Positions 6,249-13,850 are shown, counted from the stretch's first letter. The stretch: 14,890 nt of DNA from Candidatus Sumerlaeota bacterium (GCA_026398575.1 JAPLSP010000114.1:1-14890), one strand, 5' to 3'. The notes: generated by a model not told the origin, from the sequence alone. Numbers and translations are program-made.

Positions 6249-8572
6249 CTGCTATAACGGCTACTGCAATGCGGCGAGTATTAAGAATAAGCATTTTTAT
6301 GGCATGCGCATCTTGGATGGCCATGAATGCTTTGTCAGCGTTGTCAGCGGAGGATATTGACAGCGCAGCCTGGCGCCTGACGGCTCAGGGCGTCGAGGAT
6401 AAAGGCCTCCGCGCGCTGGATGGCGCCGATGGGCAGACGACTCTCACCGAGCAGGGCGGAGCGCGATGCCTGGCGAACAAGGCCGGAACCACGCCGGCGT
6501 CCGTTTATCTGTATTTCAAGGTGGACGATGCGCTTGCCGCTGGAGCCAAAGGGCCGTTTTATGTGATCGCGGAATATTTCAGCAGCGGCGCGGGAGGCGC
6601 GATGCAGTTGCAGTACGACAGCGCCACGGGCGATGACCTCTCAGCCAAGTATCTGGCGAGTGACGATCAATGGTGCGGCCAATGGACGGACGCGCGGCAA
6701 TGGCGGACGTGCGTTTTCCTGATTGAAAAACCGCTCTTCAAACATCGGGAGAATTTGGGCGCGGATTTCCGTTTGTATGGCGGGGCGCTCTTTGTGCGTT
6801 CGGTCCGCATCAGCCGCGCGCGTCCGCCCGAGTGCGAGCGTCTGGATCAGGAAGCGGCGCAGGAAGTCAAGCCGCGCGTCAAGATCGGAGCGGGCGGACA
6901 ACTGATCATCGGCGGCTTCGATGCGGCCCGGCGCGAGGACGTCAAGCCGCAGACGCGCGCGCTGCGCATGGCCGTTCCCGCGATGAAAGCGCTCGGCGTC
7001 ACGAGCCACGAGGTGTATGTGCGCTGGAGACTGTGCGAGCCCGAACCAGGACGCTATGACTGGAGCGCTTACGACGCCTACGTGAACCTCTATAAGAAAC
7101 AAGGCATCCGATGGGTTCCGTTTCTTGTCGTCGGCTCGCCTTATACGCTTCCGGATTGGTATTACAAGAAACCGGAATCGCAGGGATACGTCTGCCTCGA
7201 ACACAACCAGGAAAGCGACGTGCAATCGCTCTGGAATCCGGCGCTGCGCGGACACGTTGCGCGCTTCATCAAGGCCTTTTGCGAACACTACCGCGACAGC
7301 GGCGTTATCGAATCCATCCTGCTCGGCGTCACCGGCAACTACGGCGAAGCGATCTATCCGGCGACCGGCAACGATTGGACGGCGGACATTCATGGCCAAT
7401 ATCACACCCACGGCGGATTTTGGGCCGGCGATAAATACGCCATCGAAAGCTTCCGCGATCATCTAAAGCGCAAATACAGCGACGTTGCGGCGCTCAACAA
7501 ATCCTGGAAAACATCATTCGCGGATTTCGCCGCCCTCAAGCCATTCCTGCGCAAAGACGCTCCCAACGATCGCGCCTGGCTGGATTTTTGCGAATGGTAC
7601 ATCGGCTCGATGACCGAGTGGTCGCGGTTCTGGATGAGCGAGACGCGCAAACATTTCCCGAAGGGCGACGTCTATCTTTGCACCGGCGGACACGCGCCGG
7701 CCGAACACGGCTCGGACTTCGGCGCCCAATGCAAGGCTGCCGCCGAGGAACGCTGCGGCGTGCGCATCACCAACGAAGGCAGCGACTATGCGCGCAATTT
7801 TATGATGACGCGCTGGGTGGCGTCGGCTGGACGCCAATACGGCGCCTATTTCAGTTTTGAGCCGGCGGGCCCTGTGAATCCCGGCGGCGTTGTTGCGCGC
7901 GTTTATAACGCCACCGCCTCCGGCGCGCGCGGGTTGCATTATTATTACGATAATATTTTCTGGTCCGAGGAGTCTTGGCGAAAATTCGAGCAATGGGGCG
8001 GATGGTTCGAGCAGCGGTCGCCCATCGCTGAAATCGCCGTCTATTATCCGGAAACGAGCGTTACACTAAGTGGCGGAGATTTTCTTGGAAAAGCGCAACC
8101 TCTGCGCGATCGCTTCGATTTTGACTTCAAGAGCGATGGGCAAATCCAGGACGGCGGGTTGAAAAGCGCCAAGGCGCTCATCCTGATTTCCGGCGCGGTT
8201 TCGGAGGGCAAGGTGTGGCGCGCTATCACAAGCTGGGTTCAAGCAGGCGGATTATTGATATACGCCGAGGGGATGGGGCGCTTGCGAACCGTGGAAGGCG
8301 ATGAGCGCGTCAATGAAGCGCTCTTCAGCCCGACGGCGTGGCTTGGGAAAGGGCGCGTGAAGGCTTTCAAGGGCGCCTCGCTGGGCAATGAGTATCGCGA
8401 ATTCATCAAGCAGGAGCTGGCCGCCGCTCCCGGTCTCCTTCCGCAAACGCGCCGCATGGTCAGAGCCGATGGAGTGGAAGACGGCATCTTCGTGACCCTC
8501 TGCGCGCCGGATGAATTGCTGTGGTACGACAGCAAAACAGCGCAAATATATGCTGGCGACAAGAAGCGATAG
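6245..8572 (+). CDS. Secreted GH42-like glycoside hydrolase
   Basis: 775 aa from ATG 6245, which overlaps the upstream stop as ATGA. An alternative start at 6269 gives a more compact signal peptide (M-R-R-V-L-R-I-S-I-F). The hydrophobic leader ends near L-S-A (33-35). After an N-terminal beta-sandwich (about 40-190), a TIM barrel (about 215-590) shows GH42-type landmarks: WNPALRGHVARF (330-341), NYGEAIYP with likely acid/base E368, and SFEPAG with E539 as a candidate nucleophile (E511 in ITNEGSD is the alternative). The segment after about 590 (IAEIAVYYPE, then GGLLIYAEG) resembles the glutamine-amidotransferase-like trimerisation domain of GH42 beta-galactosidases. The substrate is unknown. 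Two unrelated-looking glycosidases of almost equal length (776 and 775 aa) flank the TA genes. Confidence 0.75.
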   Translation: MTAITATAMRRVLRISIFMACASWMAMNALSALSAEDIDSAAWRLTAQGVEDKGLRALDGADGQTTLTEQGGARCLANKAGTTPASVYLYFKVDDALAAGAKGPFYVIAEYFSSGAGGAMQLQYDSATGDDLSAKYLASDDQWCGQWTDARQWRTCVFLIEKPLFKHRENLGADFRLYGGALFVRSVRISRARPPECERLDQEAAQEVKPRVKIGAGGQLIIGGFDAARREDVKPQTRALRMAVPAMKALGVTSHEVYVRWRLCEPEPGRYDWSAYDAYVNLYKKQGIRWVPFLVVGSPYTLPDWYYKKPESQGYVCLEHNQESDVQSLWNPALRGHVARFIKAFCEHYRDSGVIESILLGVTGNYGEAIYPATGNDWTADIHGQYHTHGGFWAGDKYAIESFRDHLKRKYSDVAALNKSWKTSFADFAALKPFLRKDAPNDRAWLDFCEWYIGSMTEWSRFWMSETRKHFPKGDVYLCTGGHAPAEHGSDFGAQCKAAAEERCGVRITNEGSDYARNFMMTRWVASAGRQYGAYFSFEPAGPVNPGGVVARVYNATASGARGLHYYYDNIFWSEESWRKFEQWGGWFEQRSPIAEIAVYYPETSVTLSGGDFLGKAQPLRDRFDFDFKSDGQIQDGGLKSAKALILISGAVSEGKVWRAITSWVQAGGLLIYAEGMGRLRTVEGDERVNEALFSPTAWLGKGRVKAFKGASLGNEYREFIKQELAAAPGLLPQTRRMVRADGVEDGIFVTLCAPDELLWYDSKTAQIYAGDKKR

Positions 8573-8611
8573 GGTCTATAATACTCTCAATTGCTTGCGC
8601 GATCATTTTTA

Positions 8612-8639
8612 TTGACTGGCGCCAGGATGGCTTTATTGT
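8612..8639 (+). promoter_or_regulatory. Promoter of vapB copy 2
   Basis: TTGACT (8612-8617), a 16-nt spacer, TATTGT (8634-8639), 35 nt before the antitoxin ATG at 8675. It matches the promoter at 5188-5215 in both hexamers and in spacing. T-rich sequence precedes the -35 in both copies. Confidence 0.65.
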
Positions 8640-8674
8640 TGTTTCATTGTCGTTTCGAAAAGGAGCAAATTTTC

Positions 8675-8905
8675 ATGGCTCAGCTGACATTGCGTGGTTT
8701 GAATGAAAAAGTAATCGCGGGTCTGAGAAGTCGGGCAGAAAGCCAGGGGCGCACACTGCAGGCTGAGGCGCGACGTATTCTGGAGACTGCATCGCGCGTC
8801 AATCCCGAAGCGTCACGCAAACTGGCCGAGCGAATTCGGCGTGGTTTCAAAGGACGTCAGGTTTCCGATAGTGCGAAAATCCAGCGAGAAATGCGAGCTC
8901 AATGA
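8675..8905 (+). CDS. Ribbon-helix-helix antitoxin, FitA/VapB-like (copy 2)
   Basis: 76 aa from ATG 8675, with AAAGGAG ending 10 nt upstream. An in-frame extension to 8591 exists, but it runs across the promoter and is not conserved in copy 1, so I rejected it. The RHH strand MAQLTLRGLN and helices match copy 1 over the full length, about 72% identity, with the C-terminal toxin-binding tail the most divergent part. It overlaps the following broken PIN frame as ATGA (8902-8905). Both paralogs keep length, promoter and coupling but have lost intact toxins, which suggests selection on the antitoxin or recent decay of the toxins. Confidence 0.85.
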   Translation: MAQLTLRGLNEKVIAGLRSRAESQGRTLQAEARRILETASRVNPEASRKLAERIRRGFKGRQVSDSAKIQREMRAQ

Positions 8906-9006
8906 TCCTGAATACTCATCTGGCCACTGCCGACAAGCATCTTTATAACGCCCTGGCTATCAGTCCCTATTCGCGCAATGTCCTTTGGGTTGAGGATATA
9001 GCCTGA
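8902..9006 (+). pseudogene. Internally deleted VapC-like PIN toxin, C-terminal remnant (copy 2)
   Basis: A 34-codon frame starting at the ATGA overlap. After M-I-L-N it jumps to LATADKHLYNAL and ends with NVLWVEDIA, which match the last 30 or so residues of VapC-type PIN toxins, including the conserved T-A-D of the fourth acidic position. About 100 residues between the start and this tail are missing, including the central catalytic acids, so it cannot be an active nuclease. It is complementary to copy 1, which keeps only the N-terminus. The DUF6922-like gene starts 3 bp after its stop. Confidence 0.75.
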
Positions 9007-9008
9007 GT

Positions 9009-9323
9009 ATGATTTCTCGCGGCGACAAGACAGCGCTTTGCGCGCAAATCCGGCGTCTCTTTTGGGATAAGCCCTTGGAAGAGAGCGATATCGGCCAATA
9101 TCCGCTATGGGTCATGGGCCGGGTTTTGGATTACGGCGATCTTCCGGACGTGCATGCGCTTATTCAATTTTATGAACGGGATGTTTTCCTTCCCATAGCA
9201 GCACAGGTTCGCTTCACAACGCCGCGCGCCGAGAATTTCTGGAGGCAGATCCTGGAGCAGGAGAATATTCCATGCACGAAGAGATCCTTCCCACAGGAAG
9301 CCAATCTGTTCTGGAAGCGTTAG
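9009..9323 (+). CDS. DUF6922-like small protein, partner of AbiEii
   Basis: 104 aa. The segment LFWDKPLEESDIGQYPLWV (about 17-35) followed by a 'V-L-D-Y-G-D-L-P-D-V' stretch is the pattern I know from DUF6922-type proteins encoded just upstream of AbiEii-like nucleotidyltransferases. It would be the antitoxin or accessory member of that pair, though it lacks the clear winged-helix sequence of classical AbiEi. A GAGG lies about 15 nt before the ATG. Its 3' end overlaps the AbiEii gene by 52 bp, so the two are almost certainly co-translated. The family name is from memory of the motif. Confidence 0.65.
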   Translation: MISRGDKTALCAQIRRLFWDKPLEESDIGQYPLWVMGRVLDYGDLPDVHALIQFYERDVFLPIAAQVRFTTPRAENFWRQILEQENIPCTKRSFPQEANLFWKR

Positions 9324-9904
9324 AACGCATTCCAATTCCGGAAACGAAAGGCTGGACGCTGGCAGGCGGAACGGGGCTGGCGCTGCTGCTGGGGCATCGC
9401 ACTTCGGAAGACTTTGATTTTTTCAGAACCGATATGGTTTCGTTGCCGGCATTGCATAAAGCGCTTCAAGGTTTGACGCCTTGCCAGACGCTTCAAAATG
9501 AGGAACGAACGCTGACGGTCATCGTCCAAGGGGTGAAGCTTTCATTTTTCATCATTCGCGATCCCTTCATCTTTCCTGCCACGCCTTGGCGCTCTTTCTC
9601 TGTGGCTGACGTGCGCGACATTGCCTTGATGAAGATTGTCGCCATTTCCGGCCGCGGCAGCGGCAAGGATTTCGTGGACCTTTATCAGATTCTCCTAAAT
9701 GCCCCTGGCCTCGCGGATTATCTGGCGATGTTTCCGCGCAAATACGGCGAAGGCGCAGGCAACATGTATCATATTCTGAAAAGCCTGACTTACTTCACGG
9801 ACGCGGAAGCCGAGCCATTACCCTCGATGCGCATCCCTTTCGATTGGATTGAATGCAAAAGATTTATCCTTGATGCGGCCCGGAATAGCGCTTTCAAAAT
9901 ATAA
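9272..9904 (+). CDS. AbiEii/MenT-like nucleotidyltransferase, probable type IV-style toxin
   Basis: 210 aa, shorter than full AbiEii proteins (about 300 aa) but with the whole catalytic core. GGT (32-34), then GHRTSEDFDFF (41-51) with D47 and D49, is the polymerase-beta-type active site. K121-I-V-A-I-S-G-R128-G-S-G-K132-D133-F-V-D136-L-Y138 is the second AbiEii motif. AbiEii/MenT enzymes transfer nucleotides to RNA, for MenT to tRNA 3' ends, and act as toxins in TA or phage-defence modules. AGGAG at 9259-9263 gives a good start at 9272 inside the upstream gene. The target here is unknown. The gene ends 106 bp before the membrane protein, and no feature is seen in that gap. Confidence 0.85.
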   Translation: MHEEILPTGSQSVLEALERIPIPETKGWTLAGGTGLALLLGHRTSEDFDFFRTDMVSLPALHKALQGLTPCQTLQNEERTLTVIVQGVKLSFFIIRDPFIFPATPWRSFSVADVRDIALMKIVAISGRGSGKDFVDLYQILLNAPGLADYLAMFPRKYGEGAGNMYHILKSLTYFTDAEAEPLPSMRIPFDWIECKRFILDAARNSAFKI

Positions 9905-10010
9905 GCCTCGCATCCAAGCTGCGTTTTCTTCTTGCCGCTCCCGCCACTCCATCCGCAATAATGCGCGCCGTTTCTTTCGTCAGATTTTCGGCGCGAACAA
10001 TGGATTATCA

Positions 10011-13000
10011 ATGAGTCCGAATTATTGGGACATCCTCTTCAAAGAGCTGAAAGCTGTAATTCATAATTGGCAGGCGATCCCCCCCGATTTTTGGAGGATT
10101 CTCTGGCCGCTCGCGCTGATTATTATTTCCAGCTATCCGCTCGTGATTTGCTGGAGCGTGATCCGTCGTGAAATGCGCTCGCGCCTGGATCGCTGGATGC
10201 TGGCGCCGGTCTTCGGACTTGCCTGGTACACGCTGCTTTTCGTCGCGCTGAACGCCATCTTCAGAATCCCCATCGGACAGATTTCATTCTATATCATCTG
10301 CGCCCTGACTTGCGCCGGAGGCTATGGGTGGCTCTGGATGAAGCTGACAAAAGACAGGGGGCAGGGGGCAAAGCGCTGGGGTCAGGGGTCAGGGGTCAGG
10401 GGTCAGGGAACAGGAGACAGGGGAGAGGGGAGAGGGGAGAGGGGAGACGCGGAGACAGAAGGCAGGGGTCAGGGGTCAGGGGTCAGGGATCAGGTAGCAG
10501 ATAACCTATCTCAAAATCCCGAATCCCGAATCCCGATTCCCGATTCCCGAATCCCGAATCCCGAATCCCGAATCCCGATCCCCGATCCCCGAATCCCGAA
10601 CTCGGAACTCGGAACTCGGAACTCGGAACTCCGCTCACTCCGCTCAGCGGAGTGGTGGGGCGAATGGCGCCACGCAGATTGGCTTGTCTTGGCCGGATGG
10701 CTGCTCTTATGGGTCATCATCGGCGGACATTGGTTTACTGAAACGCTCAAATATTCCGATCAATTGCTGGATTCGGACCCCTATCGGCATCATCCGCGCA
10801 CGGAATGGATCGTCCGGACCGGCGATCTGAACCGATGGGAGCCCTGGCTGACCGGGCACGTTCCCATTTATGAATTCCAAGGCTGCTATGTGATTGCGGC
10901 GCAGCTTTCGACCGTTGCGCATGTGGATTCCTGGACGCTCTGGAAGTATGGGTCGGTGTTGATGGGGATATTCTCGGGGATGACGATGTTCCTGCTGGGC
11001 GCGTATTTTATCCCCGGCCGGCGCCGTCCATTTGCCGGATTGCTCTCGATCGCCGCCCTGGTGACGTTCTCCGCATTCTATTCGCGCACGAACATGGATT
11101 TCAGCGAGCCGTGGGGATTGGTGTACATCCCCGTGGCCATCCTGATGCTGGTCTGGGCCTTCCGATTCCATTCCGCCGGCGCCGGCGCGCTTTATGGAAT
11201 CCTATTTCTGGCGGTCGCCGCCTCGAACATGGTTCCCAATTTCATGTTGATGGTTTTCCTGACGCCGTATTGCGGCTATCAAATCCTGCGCCGATTTACC
11301 TGGGACTGCTGGCTTGCCCGGCGCCAGTCAAAAGCGCAGGCGAAGCGAATGGCGGAGGCCATGGCGGAGGCGGAAGCAAAAACTTCACCGCCGGAGGCTG
11401 GCGTCGAAGGGCGTCTGGAAGCTGCTCCGCTTCAGCCGGATTCCGCCGCAGCCAAGCCTTTGTCCAACGCTTGGACTGAATGGAAGCGCCGCCAATGGCG
11501 CGTTTTCGGAGGGCTGGGGGCGGGCGTTGCGATCTTCATGGCGTTCATGCTGATCTGGAACTACACCTATGCGGGTATTCCGCTTTCCAAGGGCGCCAAG
11601 GCCCACAGCATCTCCACGGAAGAAGGCCTGAAGAAGGGCAGGGAGCAGGACGAAAACAAAGCCGCCAAAAAACCGCCACTCCAAGGCTTGCCCGCGCTCA
11701 TGGAGAAAATCGCAGGCGGACGCGAATCCCTGGATACGATCAACGATTATCTCCGCCGCTTCAACGACTGGGAAAAAGCGCAAGCCGGCCAGAACGCCTA
11801 TTATCGTTGTCCCAACGACGACTGGATCGCCTCGGCCGGTCTGAGCAAGGATTTCGCCCTGGGCGCCTTGATCACGCTGGTTGTGATCCTCCTGCCTGCG
11901 GGCGGCGCCTCGAGGCAGGCCAATGGCGCTCCCATGTTGTCTGCGGCGCCGCGAGGCTTCTTTGCGAGATGGCTCTGGCCCAACGGCGGGCCTTCGCCCC
12001 AACAGTGGAGCGACGCGCGCATCTTTCTCCTGTGCTTTCTCCTGTTTCCGTTGCTGAATTATATCATGCTCCCGAGGAAAATTTTCGGCCATGAGTTGCC
12101 GACCTATACGGAAAAAACCTACCGCTATCTCCTGACGCCCGCTTATTGTCTGGCGTTGAGCATGGCGCTGATGGCGGACGTTGCCCGCGATTTTTTCACC
12201 GACATGTTCCGCCGCTTATGGCGCGCGGCGCATGGGGAGGAGTCACAACCTGGCGCCCCCAAGAAGCAAACCGAGCCGCGAACGGAGCGCAGAGCGCAGG
12301 CGCGCCGGTCGCGAAGATCGGGCAAGACCGTCGCGTCCCAGCCGCGCGCAAAAATAGAAGCTCAAACGAGCGCTTCCGACAGTGCGCCGGAAGAGACGCC
12401 CACGCCCTGGAGCATGCTGCTCAAGTGGCTGCTGCGGCTGGCGCCGGAGTCTTATTTCCGCCTCTTCCTGACGGCCTGCGCCGGCTTGATCGCGTTCCAC
12501 GCGCTTGCCTTCGTCGCTCCTTATGGCAATTGGCCGCCCACCACCACAAAGGCCGAAGTGAAAGCGCTGAAATGGATCTGCGATAATCTGCCCTCCGATG
12601 CCATCATTTTCTGCAATTGGTTTGACGCCGACTTTGTCCGCTCCTACACGGCGCACGCCGGAAAGCCGATGTATTCGATTTTTGCCGGCGCAGCCAATGC
12701 CGACGGGTCGTGCGCGGGTATCCGGTCCAACATCCGCTTTGCCAAGAAAATGCATGATCTCGAAATTCCCGGCATGACCTCGCTGGGCGATATCCTGAAA
12801 TATATCCGCGGCAAACCGGGCAACTACTATATCATGAACACGAAATGGGGGCGGCATTTTCAGGCCACGGGCGATACCCTCGTGCGGCTTATCTCGTTCA
12901 CTGCTTCGAGCGACAAGGACACCGACACGGTTACGATCTGGGGGCTGAAAAACAATCCCTGGCGCATCGAAGCCTCTTCCGCCCCGCAGCCCATCGCGGG

Positions 13001-13460
13001 GAGCGAGGTGGGCGCCGTTATCAACCTCGACTCCCTCGACGACGGTTCGCTCGGCCAAAATCGCGACAGCGACGCGGCGCGCGTGGATCCCATCCAGAAG
13101 CGTCCCCACTGGGTTTGGTTCGGTTTGAAGTGCGTCAAGCCGCGCGCCTTCCGAAGCGCGAGCGCCTATCTGGCCATGTATAAGAACGCCGCGGAACTGC
13201 TCCCCCGCAACGGCAGGCCGCGCAGCCCGCTGACCTACTGCGCCACGGAATACGTCTTCCAGTATTGGAACGGAAAGGATTGGGTGGACATCCCGGGAAC
13301 GCACGTCAAGAACAACAAGGAACCGGAAGCGACGGCGCAGTTCGATCCCATCGAAACCGATCAGATTCGCGTCTATTGCTTCGGCCAGCGCAATGACGAC
13401 GGCGATGCATCCCCCCGCGGCCTCTTCCGCGGCGCCTGCCTTGAATTTTCGGCAAAATAG
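10011..13460 (+). CDS. GT-C-type polytopic membrane protein (STT3/PMT-like) with discoidin-like C-terminus
   Basis: 1149 aa from ATG 10011; the frame is open further back into the AbiEii gene, but that part has no membrane or domain features. TM helices are visible at about 28-50, 63-85, 88-111 and 223-241, and many more between 295 and 825. The luminal motif D254-S-D-P-Y-R-H-H resembles the Asp-containing first loop of STT3/GT-C glycosyltransferases, and CNWFDADF (about 868-875) stands where STT3 has WWDYG. This suggests transfer of a lipid-linked sugar or glycan outside the membrane. The last ~125 residues look like an F5/8 (discoidin) domain, with a W-N-G-K-D-W-V-D-I-P-G-T strand and I-R-V-Y-C-F. 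Hydrophilic insertions lie at about 116-210 (heptamer repeats), 438-487 and 743-800. I rate the membrane topology high, the GT-C activity moderate. Confidence 0.65.
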   Translation: MSPNYWDILFKELKAVIHNWQAIPPDFWRILWPLALIIISSYPLVICWSVIRREMRSRLDRWMLAPVFGLAWYTLLFVALNAIFRIPIGQISFYIICALTCAGGYGWLWMKLTKDRGQGAKRWGQGSGVRGQGTGDRGEGRGERGDAETEGRGQGSGVRDQVADNLSQNPESRIPIPDSRIPNPESRIPIPDPRIPNSELGTRNSELRSLRSAEWWGEWRHADWLVLAGWLLLWVIIGGHWFTETLKYSDQLLDSDPYRHHPRTEWIVRTGDLNRWEPWLTGHVPIYEFQGCYVIAAQLSTVAHVDSWTLWKYGSVLMGIFSGMTMFLLGAYFIPGRRRPFAGLLSIAALVTFSAFYSRTNMDFSEPWGLVYIPVAILMLVWAFRFHSAGAGALYGILFLAVAASNMVPNFMLMVFLTPYCGYQILRRFTWDCWLARRQSKAQAKRMAEAMAEAEAKTSPPEAGVEGRLEAAPLQPDSAAAKPLSNAWTEWKRRQWRVFGGLGAGVAIFMAFMLIWNYTYAGIPLSKGAKAHSISTEEGLKKGREQDENKAAKKPPLQGLPALMEKIAGGRESLDTINDYLRRFNDWEKAQAGQNAYYRCPNDDWIASAGLSKDFALGALITLVVILLPAGGASRQANGAPMLSAAPRGFFARWLWPNGGPSPQQWSDARIFLLCFLLFPLLNYIMLPRKIFGHELPTYTEKTYRYLLTPAYCLALSMALMADVARDFFTDMFRRLWRAAHGEESQPGAPKKQTEPRTERRAQARRSRRSGKTVASQPRAKIEAQTSASDSAPEETPTPWSMLLKWLLRLAPESYFRLFLTACAGLIAFHALAFVAPYGNWPPTTTKAEVKALKWICDNLPSDAIIFCNWFDADFVRSYTAHAGKPMYSIFAGAANADGSCAGIRSNIRFAKKMHDLEIPGMTSLGDILKYIRGKPGNYYIMNTKWGRHFQATGDTLVRLISFTASSDKDTDTVTIWGLKNNPWRIEASSAPQPIAGSEVGAVINLDSLDDGSLGQNRDSDAARVDPIQKRPHWVWFGLKCVKPRAFRSASAYLAMYKNAAELLPRNGRPRSPLTYCATEYVFQYWNGKDWVDIPGTHVKNNKEPEATAQFDPIETDQIRVYCFGQRNDDGDASPRGLFRGACLEFSAK
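10355..10630. repeat. Block of heptanucleotide tandem repeats inside the GT-C reading frame
   Basis: Four heptamer families follow one another: GGGGTCA (several copies at 10378-10409 and 10464-10489), GGGGAGA (10420-10446), GAATCCC with GATTCCC and GATCCCC variants (10515-10598), and AACTCGG (four exact copies, 10599-10626). A 7-bp unit read in triplets yields a 7-residue period in any frame, seen as G-S-G-V-R-G-Q, E-S-R-I-P-N-P and N-S-E-L-G-T-R. None of these units makes a stop on the plus strand, so the frame survives copy-number change. The design recalls the short tandemly repeated repetitive (STRR) heptamers of cyanobacteria. Confidence 0.9.
10636..10654. repeat. 19-bp palindrome at the end of the heptamer block
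   Basis: CACTCCGCTCAGCGGAGTG: two perfect 9-nt arms around a single C, directly after the last AACTCGG copy and inside the coding region. It marks the right border of the repeat block, so it may be part of the inserted unit. Confidence 0.6.
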
Positions 13461-13466
13461 ACGGCG

Positions 13467-13850
13467 CTAATAATTCGCCTGCTTAATCATCAAATGGGGA
13501 TGAGGATAATGCTTGGCGTTGCGCGTCACCAATAAAGCCGTATGACGGATAGCGGTTGCTGCAATCAGGCAATCATCCAGCTCCAAGATTTGTTTTTTCG
13601 TTTGCGCCTTCATCTCTCCCGCCAGCAAGGCCGTTTCCCCGTCAACCGGTAATATGCGCAAGCCTTTGAGTAATTGCATCGTGGCGCGCTCCTCACTTTC
13701 CTTCATACCTGCCCGGATTTCAGCAACCGTTATGGCCGAACAAGCGGCGATGGCGCCCGATGCTTCTTCAATCAAAATCCTTCGCGCGCTTTCCATTCCC
13801 CTCAGGAAAGCGATCAGCACGTCCGTGTCATAGAGGATTATCCCTGTCAT
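13467..13850 (-). CDS. VapC-family PIN-domain toxin (intact)
   Basis: 127 aa, a normal VapC length. The four PIN positions are present: D8 in YDTDVLIAF, E44 in VAEIRAG, D92/D93 in ELDDCLIAATA, and N111 in LVTRNAKHYP, where many VapCs have Asp or Asn. VapC toxins are Mg-dependent ribonucleases that typically cleave tRNA or rRNA. The start overlaps the upstream antitoxin stop by 4 bp. The gene converges on the GT-C gene with only 6 bp between the stops. It is unlike the two decayed PIN toxins elsewhere in the window and comes from another VapC branch. It looks functional. Confidence 0.92.
   Translation of the reverse strand: MTGIILYDTDVLIAFLRGMESARRILIEEASGAIAACSAITVAEIRAGMKESEERATMQLLKGLRILPVDGETALLAGEMKAQTKKQILELDDCLIAATAIRHTALLVTRNAKHYPHPHLMIKQANY

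Noticed and set aside
8577..8582. TATAAT right after the second glycosidase
   Set aside because: No -35 at a workable distance; the conserved TTGACT/TATTGT pair downstream is the better promoter.
8591..8674. N-terminal extension of antitoxin copy 2
   Set aside because: It crosses the promoter shared with copy 1, and copy 1 has no equivalent extension.
9849..10010. TTG start of the GT-C gene inside the AbiEii gene
   Set aside because: The additional 54 residues have no membrane or domain character and overlap a well-supported gene; ATG 10011 is simpler, though its ribosome-binding site is weak.
10355..10630. Possible CRISPR array
   Set aside because: The units are 7-bp tandem repeats without unique spacers, lie inside a coding frame, and no cas gene is present.
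12243..13304. Long antisense ORF (353 codons, minus strand)
   Set aside because: It lies fully inside the GT-C gene, whose frame has TM helices and domains. The antisense product shows no family, is Arg/Gly rich and has no ribosome-binding site. Similar shadows at 2890-3555, 3673-4509, 6641-7462, 11385-12092 and 14185-14721 were dropped for the same reason.
13463..13479. GGCG/CGCC mini-hairpin between the convergent genes as a bidirectional terminator
   Set aside because: The stem is only 4 bp and there is no poly-T tract on either side.
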